Origin: Hyphomicrobium zavarzinii ATCC 27496
GTDB taxonomy: Bacteria > Pseudomonadota > Alphaproteobacteria > Rhizobiales > Hyphomicrobiaceae
Assembly (NCBI RefSeq): GCF_000383415.1
Contig: NZ_KB911256.1
Coordinates: forward strand, 434,001-498,000
DNA length: 64,000 nt
Direction: 5' to 3'
In this document: positions 9,012-16,465 of the stretch, piece after piece
Layout of the letters: every line of letters starts with the position of its first letter
Position numbering within the stretch: the first letter of the stretch is position 1
Program-made: the position numbers and the translations under genes
Notes under the pieces: model-generated
What the model was told of the DNA's origin: nothing
Database searches by the model: none
Seen by the model: only the letters and a program-made list of their open reading frames with translations

Positions 9012-9266
9012 ATGAAGACGTTGAAGTTGTCGGCGGCCGTCGGCGCTGCCCTGGTTGCTTTGGCCGCGGCGAGCACGCTGGCCGTTGCCTTGCCGAAGGT
9101 ACCTGCTCACCATGGCGAGAGCGCCGTCTCCGAGGTGACGCTGAAGCGCGAGGCACACGCGAAGAAGCACGAGGCCAAAGCCGAGCACAAGAAGAAGGTC
9201 AAGAAAGCCAAGAAGGCGAAAAAGGCAAAGGCCAAGAAGGTGAAGAAGGCCGAGAAGAAGAAATAG
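9012..9266 (+). CDS. Exported lysine/alanine-rich basic protein
   Basis: An 84-residue protein with a signal peptide (LKLSAAVGAALVALAAASTLAVA, about residues 4-26). The second half is almost entirely Lys, Ala, His and Glu, as repeated KKAKKAKKA units. It has no Cys and no recognisable fold. Such tails resemble histone H1-like or cell-wall-binding basic peptides, but the signal peptide points outside the cytoplasm. AAGGAGAG gives a strong ribosome site for the ATG at 9012. A clear terminator follows at 9306. Function unknown. Confidence 0.7.
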   Translation: MKTLKLSAAVGAALVALAAASTLAVALPKVPAHHGESAVSEVTLKREAHAKKHEAKAEHKKKVKKAKKAKKAKAKKVKKAEKKK

Positions 9267-9305
9267 GTCGCTCGCTTCGTGCGGAGCCCGCGCGGCGCAA
9301 GCGAC

Positions 9306-9340
9306 GAGGGCCGCCACTCCGGAAAGGAGAGGCGGCCCTC
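9306..9340 (+). terminator. Terminator after lysine-rich protein gene
   Basis: GAGGGCCGCC at 9306-9315 pairs perfectly with GGCGGCCCTC at 9331-9340 around a 15-base loop, followed by TTCT. It lies between convergent genes. Confidence 0.65.
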
Positions 9341-9362
9341 TTCTACGTTGAGGCACGCTGTA

Positions 9363-9890
9363 TCAGCTCGCGCGTCCGTCTTTCTTCGCCTGCGCGACTT
9401 TCGTCGCCTGTGAGACGCTGCCCACCTGGCTACCCGGAATGTGCGAGCGCCGCCGCTTATTCGGCAGCGGGTTCATCCCCTCGCTCGCCGTCTTCTCCAC
9501 CGGATGATGAATGAAGTTGGCCTCGCGGCGCAGGCGCAGCGCCTTGTGAGCAGCGTCCACATGCTGGGCGCGCGCATCGAGAACCCGCACGCGACGGATC
9601 TCGTTGTTCACGCGTTTCAGCGCCGCCGCGAATATCTGCTTGCGCTTGAGCGGCTGCTCGGCGGTCGCGGGAAAACTCTTGCCGCGCGCGTCGGCCTTGC
9701 CACGCACCTCCCGCCGCTTCTGGCGCGCGAGCGTGCGCTCCTTGCTACGAAGGGTTCGCAGCCGCCCCTGCAGGTCCTGAAGCGCTTTCAGATCGTCGAG
9801 CTGGTAGATCGCCGGATGATGCGTGCCTTTGACGACTTCAAACTCGTCGTGGCTGAGGACGCTTCGCTCGAATTTCGCAGACGTGGACAT
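9363..9890 (-). CDS. Basic hypothetical protein
   Basis: This 175-residue, very Arg/Lys-rich protein is mostly predicted helix. A charged coiled-coil-like centre covers about residues 35-125 (LQGRLRTLRSKERTLARQKRREVRGK). A flexible basic C-terminus follows. No signal peptide or membrane span is visible. The ATG at 9890 has AGGAGG well placed upstream, supporting a real gene. I do not recognise the family. The composition would suit nucleic-acid or ribosome binding, but that is only inference. It is downstream of, and on the same strand as, the polyamine decarboxylase gene. Confidence 0.7.
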   Translation of the reverse strand: MSTSAKFERSVLSHDEFEVVKGTHHPAIYQLDDLKALQDLQGRLRTLRSKERTLARQKRREVRGKADARGKSFPATAEQPLKRKQIFAAALKRVNNEIRRVRVLDARAQHVDAAHKALRLRREANFIHHPVEKTASEGMNPLPNKRRRSHIPGSQVGSVSQATKVAQAKKDGRAS

Positions 9891-10019
9891 GCACGGGCCT
9901 CCTGTTTGTCGAGCCCCCGAACGAGTTATGTCCCACCGTCTGGAATGTTACACGGGCCGGACGGCTCTGCAACCGATGCCGCCGTCCGGCGCGCCGCAAA
10001 AAAGTACCGAGGTGAAGCG

Positions 10020-11159
10020 CTATCCGAGCCGCCTGCGGAAATCCTCGTAGCCGAAGGTCCGCACCACCTCGTAGCGCCCATCCTCGTGCAGCATGGCGAG
10101 ATCCGGCAGCGGCGTGCCGTTGAAGGTCGTGTTCTTCACGAAGGAGTACTGCATCATGTCGCCGAACACGACGCGGGAGCCGGGCTTCAGCGGCTCGGAG
10201 AACGAGTATTCGCCGATCACGTCTCCCGTCATGCAGGTCTTGCCGCCCAGGATGTAGCTGTGTGCCAGCACGTCCGGCTTCTCCGCGCCGAGCACCGGCG
10301 GCGTATACGGAACTTCCAGCACGTCCGGCATGTGCGTCGAGGCGGACGCGTCGAGAATGGCGATATCCTTCACGTTGCGCGCGAGCCCGATTACGGTCGA
10401 GACCAGATAGCCAGTGTCGACCACCAGCCCCGCGCCCGGCTCGAGATACACCTCGATGCCGAACTCCGCCCGGAACGCCTTGAGCGCCGCGATCAGCTTG
10501 TCGACGTCGTAGCCCGGCTTGTTGATGAAGTGCCCGCCGCCGAAGTTCACCGCCTTTACGCGCCTGAGGTAGGGCGCGAAGTTGCGCGCCACGTGCGCGA
10601 TAAGGCCGGCTGATCCGTCCGCCAGCGACTCGCAGAGCGCATGTGCGTGAAAGATGTCGATCTCGTCCCACGGAAGCTGGTCGATGTCCTCGGCCGTCGT
10701 GCCGAAGCGCGAGCAGGGCGCGCAGGGATCGTACAGCGCCCCGCCCACAGTGGCGTTCGAGTAGCCGGGGTTGATGCGGATGCCGACTTCGCGCCCAGCG
10801 GCCTTGGCGAGCGGCAGGCCGAGCGCGATCTGCTCGGGCGAGTTGAAATAGATGTGATCGGCGATGTGCGTGAGGCGCTCCACCTCGCCCGGTCCGTAGG
10901 CGGGAGCGTAGACGTGCACCTCCTTGCCGAACTCCTCGCGCCCCATGCGCGCCTCGTACTCTCCCGACGCCGTCGTGCCGTCGAGCCCATCGCGCAGGAT
11001 CGGAAACGCCGCCGGCATGGCCCAGGCTTTGGTGGCGAGCAGGATCCTGACGCCCGCCTCGCGCTTGATGCGGGTCGCGGTCGCGAGGTTCCGCTTCAAG
11101 GCGGCCACGTCGAGGACGTAGGCGGGCGTGCGGATGTCATCGGGAAACTGAGGGTTCAT
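10020..11159 (-). CDS. nspC: Carboxynorspermidine/carboxyspermidine decarboxylase
   Basis: This PLP enzyme removes CO2 from carboxy(nor)spermidine to give the triamine, the last step of the route that replaces SpeE in many alphaproteobacteria. The 379-residue protein has the PLP lysine in LLATKAWA (Lys44), the glycine loop FGGGHF, the PLP-phosphate segment EPGAG and the active-site CMTGDVIGEY. Length matches the family. The ATG at 11159 gives the expected N-terminus (RTPAYVLD at residue 10); an upstream in-frame ATG at 11207 adds 16 atypical residues. Its partner synthase lies 3.5 kb upstream instead of next to it. Substrate chain length (spermidine or norspermidine) is not readable. Confidence 0.9.
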   Translation of the reverse strand: MNPQFPDDIRTPAYVLDVAALKRNLATATRIKREAGVRILLATKAWAMPAAFPILRDGLDGTTASGEYEARMGREEFGKEVHVYAPAYGPGEVERLTHIADHIYFNSPEQIALGLPLAKAAGREVGIRINPGYSNATVGGALYDPCAPCSRFGTTAEDIDQLPWDEIDIFHAHALCESLADGSAGLIAHVARNFAPYLRRVKAVNFGGGHFINKPGYDVDKLIAALKAFRAEFGIEVYLEPGAGLVVDTGYLVSTVIGLARNVKDIAILDASASTHMPDVLEVPYTPPVLGAEKPDVLAHSYILGGKTCMTGDVIGEYSFSEPLKPGSRVVFGDMMQYSFVKNTTFNGTPLPDLAMLHEDGRYEVVRTFGYEDFRRRLG

Positions 11160-11222
11160 GCGCTGACCAATCTGGCGAAGGACAAAGTCGAGCGCGCTAT
11201 ATGGCATCGCCGTATGACGACT

Positions 11223-11333
11223 TCTAGAGCATTTTCCGGCGAAGCGGACCCTCGGTTCGTCGCAAGAAAATGCGACGGGTCAAAAACCAGAAGCATACGA
11301 TCCGAGGCTTCGGATCGTATGCTCCAGAGCCTA
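11223..11333. repeat. Intergenic palindromic repeat, copy 1
   Basis: The unit begins TCTAGAGCATTTTCC and contains an inverted GAAAATGCGAC, so GAGCATTTTC pairs with GAAAATGC. It resembles the dispersed palindromic elements found between genes in Hyphomicrobiales. A related unit occurs at 12842-12960 with the same end motifs (GAGCATTT and AAAATGCGAC). It ends in the hairpin annotated separately. Confidence 0.6.
11293..11324 (-). terminator. Strong hairpin upstream of nspC
   Basis: AGCATACGATCCGA (11293-11306) pairs perfectly over 14 bp with 11311-11324 around the loop GGCT. It lies after the minus-strand gene ending at 11346 and before nspC, so it may end the upstream transcript. There is no clear U-tract, so it could instead be part of the repeat. 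Confidence 0.45.
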
Positions 11334-11345
11334 GCCCGTAATTGG

Positions 11346-11768
11346 CTAATTCCTCCCCTCGTCCTCCGGCCAGCGGTAGAAGAACGTGATGAAGAAGAGG
11401 GTGATATAGATCGCGAGAAAGGCGATGCAGCCGAGGGCGGCGGAAGCCTCGTACATCGACAGGCCATAGAGAAACTCGGGCCTCTCACTCCCGAAGCTCG
11501 GAATGCCCACGGAGGTGGTGCCGAGCTTGCTCCAGGCCCGTTCGGTGCCGAGCAGCAGCGCGTTGAGGCCGCCCGTCAGCACGCCCATGAAGGCGAGCCC
11601 GCAGGACATGAGCAGGAAGGCCAGGAGGCGCAGGATCAGCGGCGCGTTCTTGAGGAACAGCCACAGGCCCACGATGTAGGCCGAGATCATGCCGAAGCTG
11701 ACGGAGACGACTGAAATAACGAGCCCCGTCAATTCGTTGCGGATGGAGAGGATTTCGCCTTCGCTCAT
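11346..11768 (-). CDS. Hypothetical membrane protein
   Basis: This 140-residue protein has three to four hydrophobic helices: VISVVSVSFGMISAYIVGLWLF, LILRLLAFLLMSCGLAFMGVL, and ALGCIAFLAIYITLFFITFF near the end. It carries no catalytic motif that I recognise. The start at 11768 overlaps the stop of the upstream gene by four bases (ATGA), so the two are translationally coupled and probably act together. It is the last gene of the block between the two polyamine genes. Confidence 0.75.
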   Translation of the reverse strand: MSEGEILSIRNELTGLVISVVSVSFGMISAYIVGLWLFLKNAPLILRLLAFLLMSCGLAFMGVLTGGLNALLLGTERAWSKLGTTSVGIPSFGSERPEFLYGLSMYEASAALGCIAFLAIYITLFFITFFYRWPEDEGRN

Positions 11769-12328
11769 GGCTTGCCCTTCTCGCCCGGAGGCGTCGCCCG
11801 CGCCGCGTATCTGCGGCAAGTATCGAGAAACTTGCCGATATTCTCACGGCCCCGCTCGAGCGACGCCTTGGCCGGGCTCGCTCCCGCCACGGAGTACGAA
11901 AACTCCGTCTTTTGAGACATCAGCGTCCAGAGCGGGTCGGATGGCGCGAGAGATGCAACGACGCCATCGAGGCCTTCCTCGTACTCGGCAAGCTGAACGC
12001 GGCCCTTGACCGTGTGCTCCACGGTGCCGGTCGTGAATTTCAAGTCGGTCTCGACACCCGACTGGAGCGCGCTGACGTCCAAGCCGAAGGTTATGCTCGG
12101 CACGGCGTCGTCGGCACTCGCCGCCGCGCAGGTGCCTGCAACCTGAATGTCGTCAGTCTCGGGAATGCCGTAGATGAGCTGCGCGGAGGCCGCCTTCGGG
12201 TCCGCGGGGTCCAGATTCTCCGAAAATTGCCACGCGTAAAGATCGATGTCGGCGGCGCGGAGGCCGCAGGGCAGAACGGAAAGCAGCGAGGCCGCCGCTG
12301 CGCCGAGAACGCGAGTACGAAACAACAT
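11765..12328 (-). CDS. Exported hypothetical protein
   Basis: A 187-residue product with a signal peptide (RTRVLGAAAASLLSVLPCGLRA, about residues 4-25). The periplasmic part reads as a beta-rich domain (QLIYGIPETDDIQVAGTCA). The C-terminal region has a helical LERGRENIGKFLDTCRRY. It contains two Cys after the signal peptide. The opening IDLYAWQF is followed by a length and layout similar to uncharacterised periplasmic proteins of the order. It is coupled by ATGA overlap to the membrane protein downstream. The start at 12328 fits the signal peptide but has no good ribosome site. Function unknown. Confidence 0.72.
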   Translation of the reverse strand: MLFRTRVLGAAAASLLSVLPCGLRAADIDLYAWQFSENLDPADPKAASAQLIYGIPETDDIQVAGTCAAASADDAVPSITFGLDVSALQSGVETDLKFTTGTVEHTVKGRVQLAEYEEGLDGVVASLAPSDPLWTLMSQKTEFSYSVAGASPAKASLERGRENIGKFLDTCRRYAARATPPGEKGKP

Positions 12329-12424
12329 GAAAAAAACCGCGAGCCTTTCAAACACACCTGGGACGAGGTGTGTAACGGCCCGCGGCTTCGGTATCAACCG
12401 CCCGCAAAGGGCGGCGTGTGCCCG

Positions 12425-12826
12425 TCAGTGGCTCGACGGCTGGGGGTCGGTGAAGAAATCCAGGTCGTCCTGGATGTTCTGCGCCGCGATCCGCCAGTTG
12501 CCGGGCGCGTGCGTGGCGGCCCCGTTCCTGTGCGCGTGCCCGTTGGCAGCGGCTCGCGCGGCATGCGTATCGTCCTCGATCGCGGCCATGGGCTCGGCGG
12601 CGGTGACCGGGAAGGCGCAAAGCCGCGTCGCCAGCAGTTGAAGTTCGTTCATGATCACGGCGCGCCGCGCTTCGTGCTGCGCAGTGACGTGACGGATTTC
12701 CGAAAGCAGCTTCTCGTCCACGTGATTGAGTGCCGCGTTGAGGGCCCGGACGAGCGCCTGCTCCTCCTGGGTGTTCTCGGCAAGCCGGCGGTGCATTTCC
12801 GCGAGTTTTTCTGAAAGATGAGCCAT
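12425..12826 (-). CDS. Coiled-coil hypothetical protein
   Basis: The 133-residue protein has a long amphipathic helix at residues 1-75 (HLSEKLAEMHRRLAENTQEEQALVRALNAAL region) suited to a coiled coil. A His/Ala/Asn-rich linker follows and then a short C-terminal IAAQNIQDDLDFF segment. No signal or membrane segment is visible. The start at 12826 is preceded by GGGGAAC; an in-frame ATG at 12853 is an alternative. It lies between the exported protein and the membrane hydrolase on the same strand. The family is not recognised. Confidence 0.68.
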   Translation of the reverse strand: MAHLSEKLAEMHRRLAENTQEEQALVRALNAALNHVDEKLLSEIRHVTAQHEARRAVIMNELQLLATRLCAFPVTAAEPMAAIEDDTHAARAAANGHAHRNGAATHAPGNWRIAAQNIQDDLDFFTDPQPSSH

Positions 12827-12841
12827 TGGCTGTTCCCCGTC

Positions 12842-12960
12842 TCTAAAGAGCATTTCGACGAAAATTCGATCCGGCTCCCCTGACGCCACAGGGCTGCGAG
12901 CAACGGGACGAAACGCACACAGGGTTCGTCTTTGAAAAATGCGACCTACGTCAAAGGCGT
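12842..12960. repeat. Intergenic palindromic repeat, copy 2
   Basis: The sequence starts TCTAAAGAGCATTTCGACG and ends AAAAATGCGACCTACGTCAAAG. The terminal motifs match those of the unit at 11223-11333, while the interior differs. It is probably a diverged member of the same dispersed family. Confidence 0.5.
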
Positions 12961-13054
12961 ATGTGCCCGATCTTGTTCCACGCGGGCACGAGTCGAATCA
13001 CATGAAGAAAGATCCTGCGATTCTGTGATTCAAATGAGGACGTGCGAAGCCACA

Positions 13055-13085
13055 ATCGCCCGCAAGACGGCCTTGCGAGGGCGAT
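13055..13085 (-). terminator. Hairpin after the membrane hydrolase gene
   Basis: ATCGCCCGCAAG pairs with CTTGCGAGGGCGAT, leaving a two-base bulge. It lies 50 bases past the stop of the minus-strand hydrolase gene. No U-tract follows on that strand, so termination is uncertain. Confidence 0.4.
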
Positions 13086-13135
13086 ATTTTATTCCATGCC
13101 TCTGCTGATTTTTCCGTCTCGACGCTGGTGTGCGT

Positions 13136-14506
13136 TCAGCGTTCCCGCCTCTGCCAGGTGCCCGCGAGATGGTCTGCGACGGAGGATATGACGCCGTCGT
13201 CGCGCATGTAGGCGTTGTGATAGAGCGCGTCGGAAAGGCGCTTCCACATCTGATCGGGATTGGCGATGCCGCCTTCCGGTCCGTCGCTGGCGACGACGCT
13301 GTTGTAAAGGCTCTGCGCGGCAACGAACAGCGCCGCATCGTCGATACCGCCGAGATCGACGGCTTCGATCCGCTGCTCCTTGGCTTGGCCGACATAGGGA
13401 GGAAGCCGCGTCACGCCGACGAGCTTGTAATGCCCGTCGCCGCCAAAAGCCGCGCCGATCACGCCGCCATGGATGGCGCTGGTGAGCATCTTCGCATAGA
13501 GCCACGCGCCGCCCGCCCGCGCGATCGCCCACACCGTGAAGAACACCAGCCCGTAGATCACCGGAACGAGCAGAAGGAACGTGAGGTCCGCGGCCGTCCC
13601 GAGCCCGAATTCGCCCGCCTGCACTTTCGTGATGATCGGATCGAGGAAGTAGCGCGCGTTCCAAGCGAAGAACGCCACCGTGACGGCAACGCCGGCCAGC
13701 GAGGCGAACGCCGTGAGCGACCGCAGCGCCGCACTGGCCTTCACGTATTGGGGCGAGATCTGCGCGGCCGTTTCGAGCAGTTGCATGGCTTCGTCGCGCG
13801 GGCTGTGAACGACGAGCCATTGCGACGGCGCGAGCGAGCGCGCGAGTAGCCGGTTGGCGAAGTGCCGCCGCCCGAGCTTGCGCACGCCCTTGGCGAGGCT
13901 CCACAGCCCGAGCGCGCCAAGCCCGCCGAACAGCACCACCGCTTCGATCTTCTTGTTGGTGTCGGACGAGAGCGCTTCCGCGAGGTACCACGCCATGATC
14001 GGCGGGATGATGAGCCCGAGCACGGTCTGGAACAGTGCGATCAGCATCGGCACCGTCTTGAGGCGCCGCAGGAAGAATGGCGTGCCGAACGAGATGATGC
14101 CGCCCCGGCGCGGCGAGGCGGGAACGCGTGTGAGCCCCTCCACAGTGACGTTGCCGCCGTGACTGTGGGCGATCACCGCGTGCTGCCGTCCCTCGCGGTC
14201 GAGGCGGCGTAGCGTGCGCGCGAGATCCTCGGCGCCCTTGAGGCGATCGAAGTCCGAGTTCTGTCCCGACCAGTGGAGCGGCAGGATTTCCGCCTGCGGA
14301 ATGCCTCGCGCCGCCAGGCTGTCGACGAGACGCTGGGTGAACTTGGAGCCGCGCTGCCACCAGCGCTGGCCCTCGTCGTCGGGGTGCGCGTCGTTGGTCC
14401 CGTGCACGGTCACGATGACCGGCGCCGCGTTGGCGTCGGTCCCGGCCGCGAAGTAAGCCTGCACGGTATCCTGCATCGAGCTGATCCCCCAATTCGGCCG
14501 AGCCAT
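13136..14506 (-). CDS. Membrane-embedded alpha/beta-hydrolase-like protein
   Basis: The 456-residue protein opens with a hydrolase core: TVHGTND at residues 33-39 supplies an oxyanion-type HG, and AHSHGGN places a candidate nucleophile at Ser115. After this core come two hydrophobic hairpins, at about residues 145-200 (PMLIALFQTVLGLIIPPIMAW; VVLFGGLGALGLW) and 255-330 (AGVAVTVAFFAW; FLLLVPVIYGLVFFTVWAIA). A soluble C-terminal region of about 110 residues follows. It therefore appears to be a lipase- or esterase-like domain tied to the membrane. The start at 14506 has GAGG upstream; 14476 is an alternative. It is separated from the upstream synthase by a strong terminator. Substrate unknown. 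Confidence 0.8.
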   Translation of the reverse strand: MARPNWGISSMQDTVQAYFAAGTDANAAPVIVTVHGTNDAHPDDEGQRWWQRGSKFTQRLVDSLAARGIPQAEILPLHWSGQNSDFDRLKGAEDLARTLRRLDREGRQHAVIAHSHGGNVTVEGLTRVPASPRRGGIISFGTPFFLRRLKTVPMLIALFQTVLGLIIPPIMAWYLAEALSSDTNKKIEAVVLFGGLGALGLWSLAKGVRKLGRRHFANRLLARSLAPSQWLVVHSPRDEAMQLLETAAQISPQYVKASAALRSLTAFASLAGVAVTVAFFAWNARYFLDPIITKVQAGEFGLGTAADLTFLLLVPVIYGLVFFTVWAIARAGGAWLYAKMLTSAIHGGVIGAAFGGDGHYKLVGVTRLPPYVGQAKEQRIEAVDLGGIDDAALFVAAQSLYNSVVASDGPEGGIANPDQMWKRLSDALYHNAYMRDDGVISSVADHLAGTWQRRER

Positions 14507-14556
14507 ACCCGCCTCGGCCGCCGGCCATCTCACTTGGAAAAGCGTGTGATGTGAAT

Positions 14557-14584
14557 AAAAAAATGGGCGGCCGAAGCCGCCCAT
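14557..14584 (-). terminator. Terminator of carboxynorspermidine synthase gene
   Basis: ATGGGCGGC and GCCGCCCAT form a 9-bp stem with a UUCG-type tetraloop on the reverse strand, followed by seven T. This is a textbook intrinsic terminator about 30 bases past the stop at 14614. Confidence 0.9.
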
Positions 14585-14613
14585 TCGAACAAATACCTCG
14601 CAGTAACCGCGGA

Positions 14614-15828
14614 TCAGGTCTTGACCGCGAACAGCTCGGCCTGGTCGGCAGGCGTGATGTCCTTCACGTGCCAGGGCAGGCCCTGCTTGCCGAGCTCGTC
14701 GAGGAACGGCTTCGAGGGAAGCTGCTCCACGTTGAACACGCCGCGGCCCTCCCATGCGCCCTTGAACACCATCATGCCGCCCACGACCGGCGGAACGCCC
14801 GTCGTGTAGCTGACGGCCTGCGCGCCCGTCTCCTTGTAGCACTGGGCATGGTCGCAGACGTTATAGATGAGCACCGTCTTGCGCTTGCCGTCCTTCTTGC
14901 CGTCGATGATGCAGCCGATGGACGTGCGGCCCGTATAGTTCTCGCCGAGCGAGGACGGCGGCGGCAGCAGCTCCTTCAGGAACTCCATCGGGATCACCGG
15001 CGTGCCCTTGTACATGACGGGGTCGATGCGCGTCATGCCCACGCTCTGCAGCACGTCGAGGTGCTTGATGTAGTTGTCGGAGAACGTCATCCAGAAGCGG
15101 ATCTGCTTCAGACCCTTGATGTTCTGGACAAGGCTCTCCTCCTCCTCGTGATAGATGAGGTAGCTCTTGCGCTGGCCCACTTCCGGATAGTCGATCATGC
15201 ACGAGATCGACAGCGGATCGATGTCGATCCACTTGCCGTCTTTCCAGTACTTGCCGCGCTGCGTCACCTCGCGGAGATTGATCTCCGGATTGAAGTTGGT
15301 GGCGAACGACTTTCCGTGGCTGCCGTCGTTGCAGTCGATGATGTCGATGGTGTCGATGGTGTCGAACAGGTGCTCCTGCGCGTAGGCGCAGAAGATGTTC
15401 GAGACGCCGGGATCGAAGCCGCAGCCGAGCACCGCCATGATGCCCTTGTCCTTGTAGCGGTCCTGATAGGCCCACTGCCAGGAGTACTCGAACTTCGCGA
15501 CGTCGCGCGGCTCGTAGTTGGCGGTATCCATGTAGTGCACGCCGGTCTTGAGGCACGCGTCCATGATCGGCAGATCCTGGTAGGGAAGTGCCATGTTGAT
15601 CAGAAGATCGGGCTTCACGCGCTCGATCAGCGCGACGACCTCGTCCACCTTGTCGGCGTCAACCTGCGAGATCTCGATCGGCGTCTTGCACTGCTTGGCG
15701 ACTTTCTCGCAGCTCTCGAGCCGCCGCGAGGCGAGGTGCACCTTTTTGAACACGTCGCGGTTCATGGCGCACTTCTGCGCCGTGACCGAACCTGCCGCAC
15801 CGGCACCGATGATGAGAACGCTGTCCAA
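14614..15828 (-). CDS. Carboxynorspermidine/carboxyspermidine synthase
   Basis: This saccharopine-dehydrogenase-fold enzyme condenses aspartate semialdehyde with a diamine using NADPH to make carboxy(nor)spermidine. The 404-residue protein has the Rossmann motif GAGAAGSV at residues 8-15. Family segments DTANYEPRDVAKFEYSW, GCGFDPGVSNIFCAYA and YTTGVPPVVGG are also visible. The product is decarboxylated by the enzyme encoded at 10020. The start is a TTG at 15828, supported by GGGAG eight bases upstream and by the fold beginning immediately; no in-frame ATG serves better. A strong terminator closes the gene. Confidence 0.9.
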   Translation of the reverse strand: MDSVLIIGAGAAGSVTAQKCAMNRDVFKKVHLASRRLESCEKVAKQCKTPIEISQVDADKVDEVVALIERVKPDLLINMALPYQDLPIMDACLKTGVHYMDTANYEPRDVAKFEYSWQWAYQDRYKDKGIMAVLGCGFDPGVSNIFCAYAQEHLFDTIDTIDIIDCNDGSHGKSFATNFNPEINLREVTQRGKYWKDGKWIDIDPLSISCMIDYPEVGQRKSYLIYHEEEESLVQNIKGLKQIRFWMTFSDNYIKHLDVLQSVGMTRIDPVMYKGTPVIPMEFLKELLPPPSSLGENYTGRTSIGCIIDGKKDGKRKTVLIYNVCDHAQCYKETGAQAVSYTTGVPPVVGGMMVFKGAWEGRGVFNVEQLPSKPFLDELGKQGLPWHVKDITPADQAELFAVKT

Positions 15829-16002
15829 GGCGAAGCTCCCTTCCTGGATGAGAGTTTAACCAAAGAGCTCGCGTGCACCCGCACTTTGAGCAAGCGTGCG
15901 CAGATAGGGCAGAACTTCGCGAAATACAACAGCTCAAAGGCCTTTCGTGACCTTTGAGGCGAAGTTTTTTTTCAGCAACCGGAGTGCTGGAGGGGGAAAC
16001 CG

Positions 16003-16323
16003 TCAAAAAAGCTTCATGCCGGGCGGCAGCGGAAGCCCGCCGGTGACTTCGCTCATCTTCTCCTGGAGCTTGGCTTCGACCTTGGACTTGGCGTCCGACG
16101 TGGCGGCCACGATCAGGTCCTCGACGATCTCGGCTTCCTCGGGCTTGAGCAGGGAAGGGTCGATGCGGACGCGCTTCATGTCACCCTTGCCGCTGAGCGT
16201 GACCGACACCAGGCCGCCCCCGGCCGAGCCTGCAACCTCGAGCGCGCCAAGCTCCTCCTGGAGGCGCTGCATGCGGTCCTGCATGTCCTTGACCTGCTTC
16301 ATCATGCCCATCAGGTCTTTCAT
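16003..16323 (-). CDS. ybaB: YbaB/EbfC nucleoid-associated protein
   Basis: The 106-residue protein begins MKDLMGMMKQVKDMQDRMQ, with the helical N-terminus, the central GGGLVSVTLSGKGDMKRVRIDPSLL strands and the C-terminal GGLPLPPGM of the family. YbaB dimers bind DNA with tweezer-like helices. GAGGAGC precedes the ATG at 16323; an upstream in-frame start only adds repeat sequence. YbaB usually follows dnaX directly and precedes recR. Here two extra genes separate it from dnaX, and recR is not next to it. Confidence 0.93.
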   Translation of the reverse strand: MKDLMGMMKQVKDMQDRMQRLQEELGALEVAGSAGGGLVSVTLSGKGDMKRVRIDPSLLKPEEAEIVEDLIVAATSDAKSKVEAKLQEKMSEVTGGLPLPPGMKLF

Positions 16324-16340
16324 CGGTGCTCCTCTCGGCC

Positions 16341-16423
16341 GGCAGTAAAGGCAGTTGGCAGTGAGGCAGTCAGGGGAAGACAAGGCGCCATCACGACTGC
16401 CCACTGCCTCACTCCCTACTGCC
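16341..16423. repeat. GGCAGT-rich inverted repeat
   Basis: Four GGCAGT units (16341-16370) face three ACTGCC units (16396-16423). AGTGAGGCAGT at 16360-16370 is perfectly inverted at 16403-16413. A related CCCTACTGCC stretch lies at 17409-17456. The pair flanks the DUF1810 and secreted-protein genes. Confidence 0.65.
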
Positions 16424-16465
16424 CGAACCTGAATCCTAGATCATTTCTTCTCGGCCCGCACCGCG

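Larger units (their letters stand above)
12827..13135. other. Intergenic region with repeat and hairpin
   Basis: This 309-base gap holds the second palindromic repeat (12842-12960) and a hairpin at 13055-13085. A short direct and inverted GATTCTGTGATTC run lies near 13018-13032. No gene is visible. Confidence 0.55.

Noticed and set aside
14551-15957. Long forward frame over the carboxynorspermidine synthase gene
   Set aside because: It is antisense to a conserved enzyme that has a good start and terminator.
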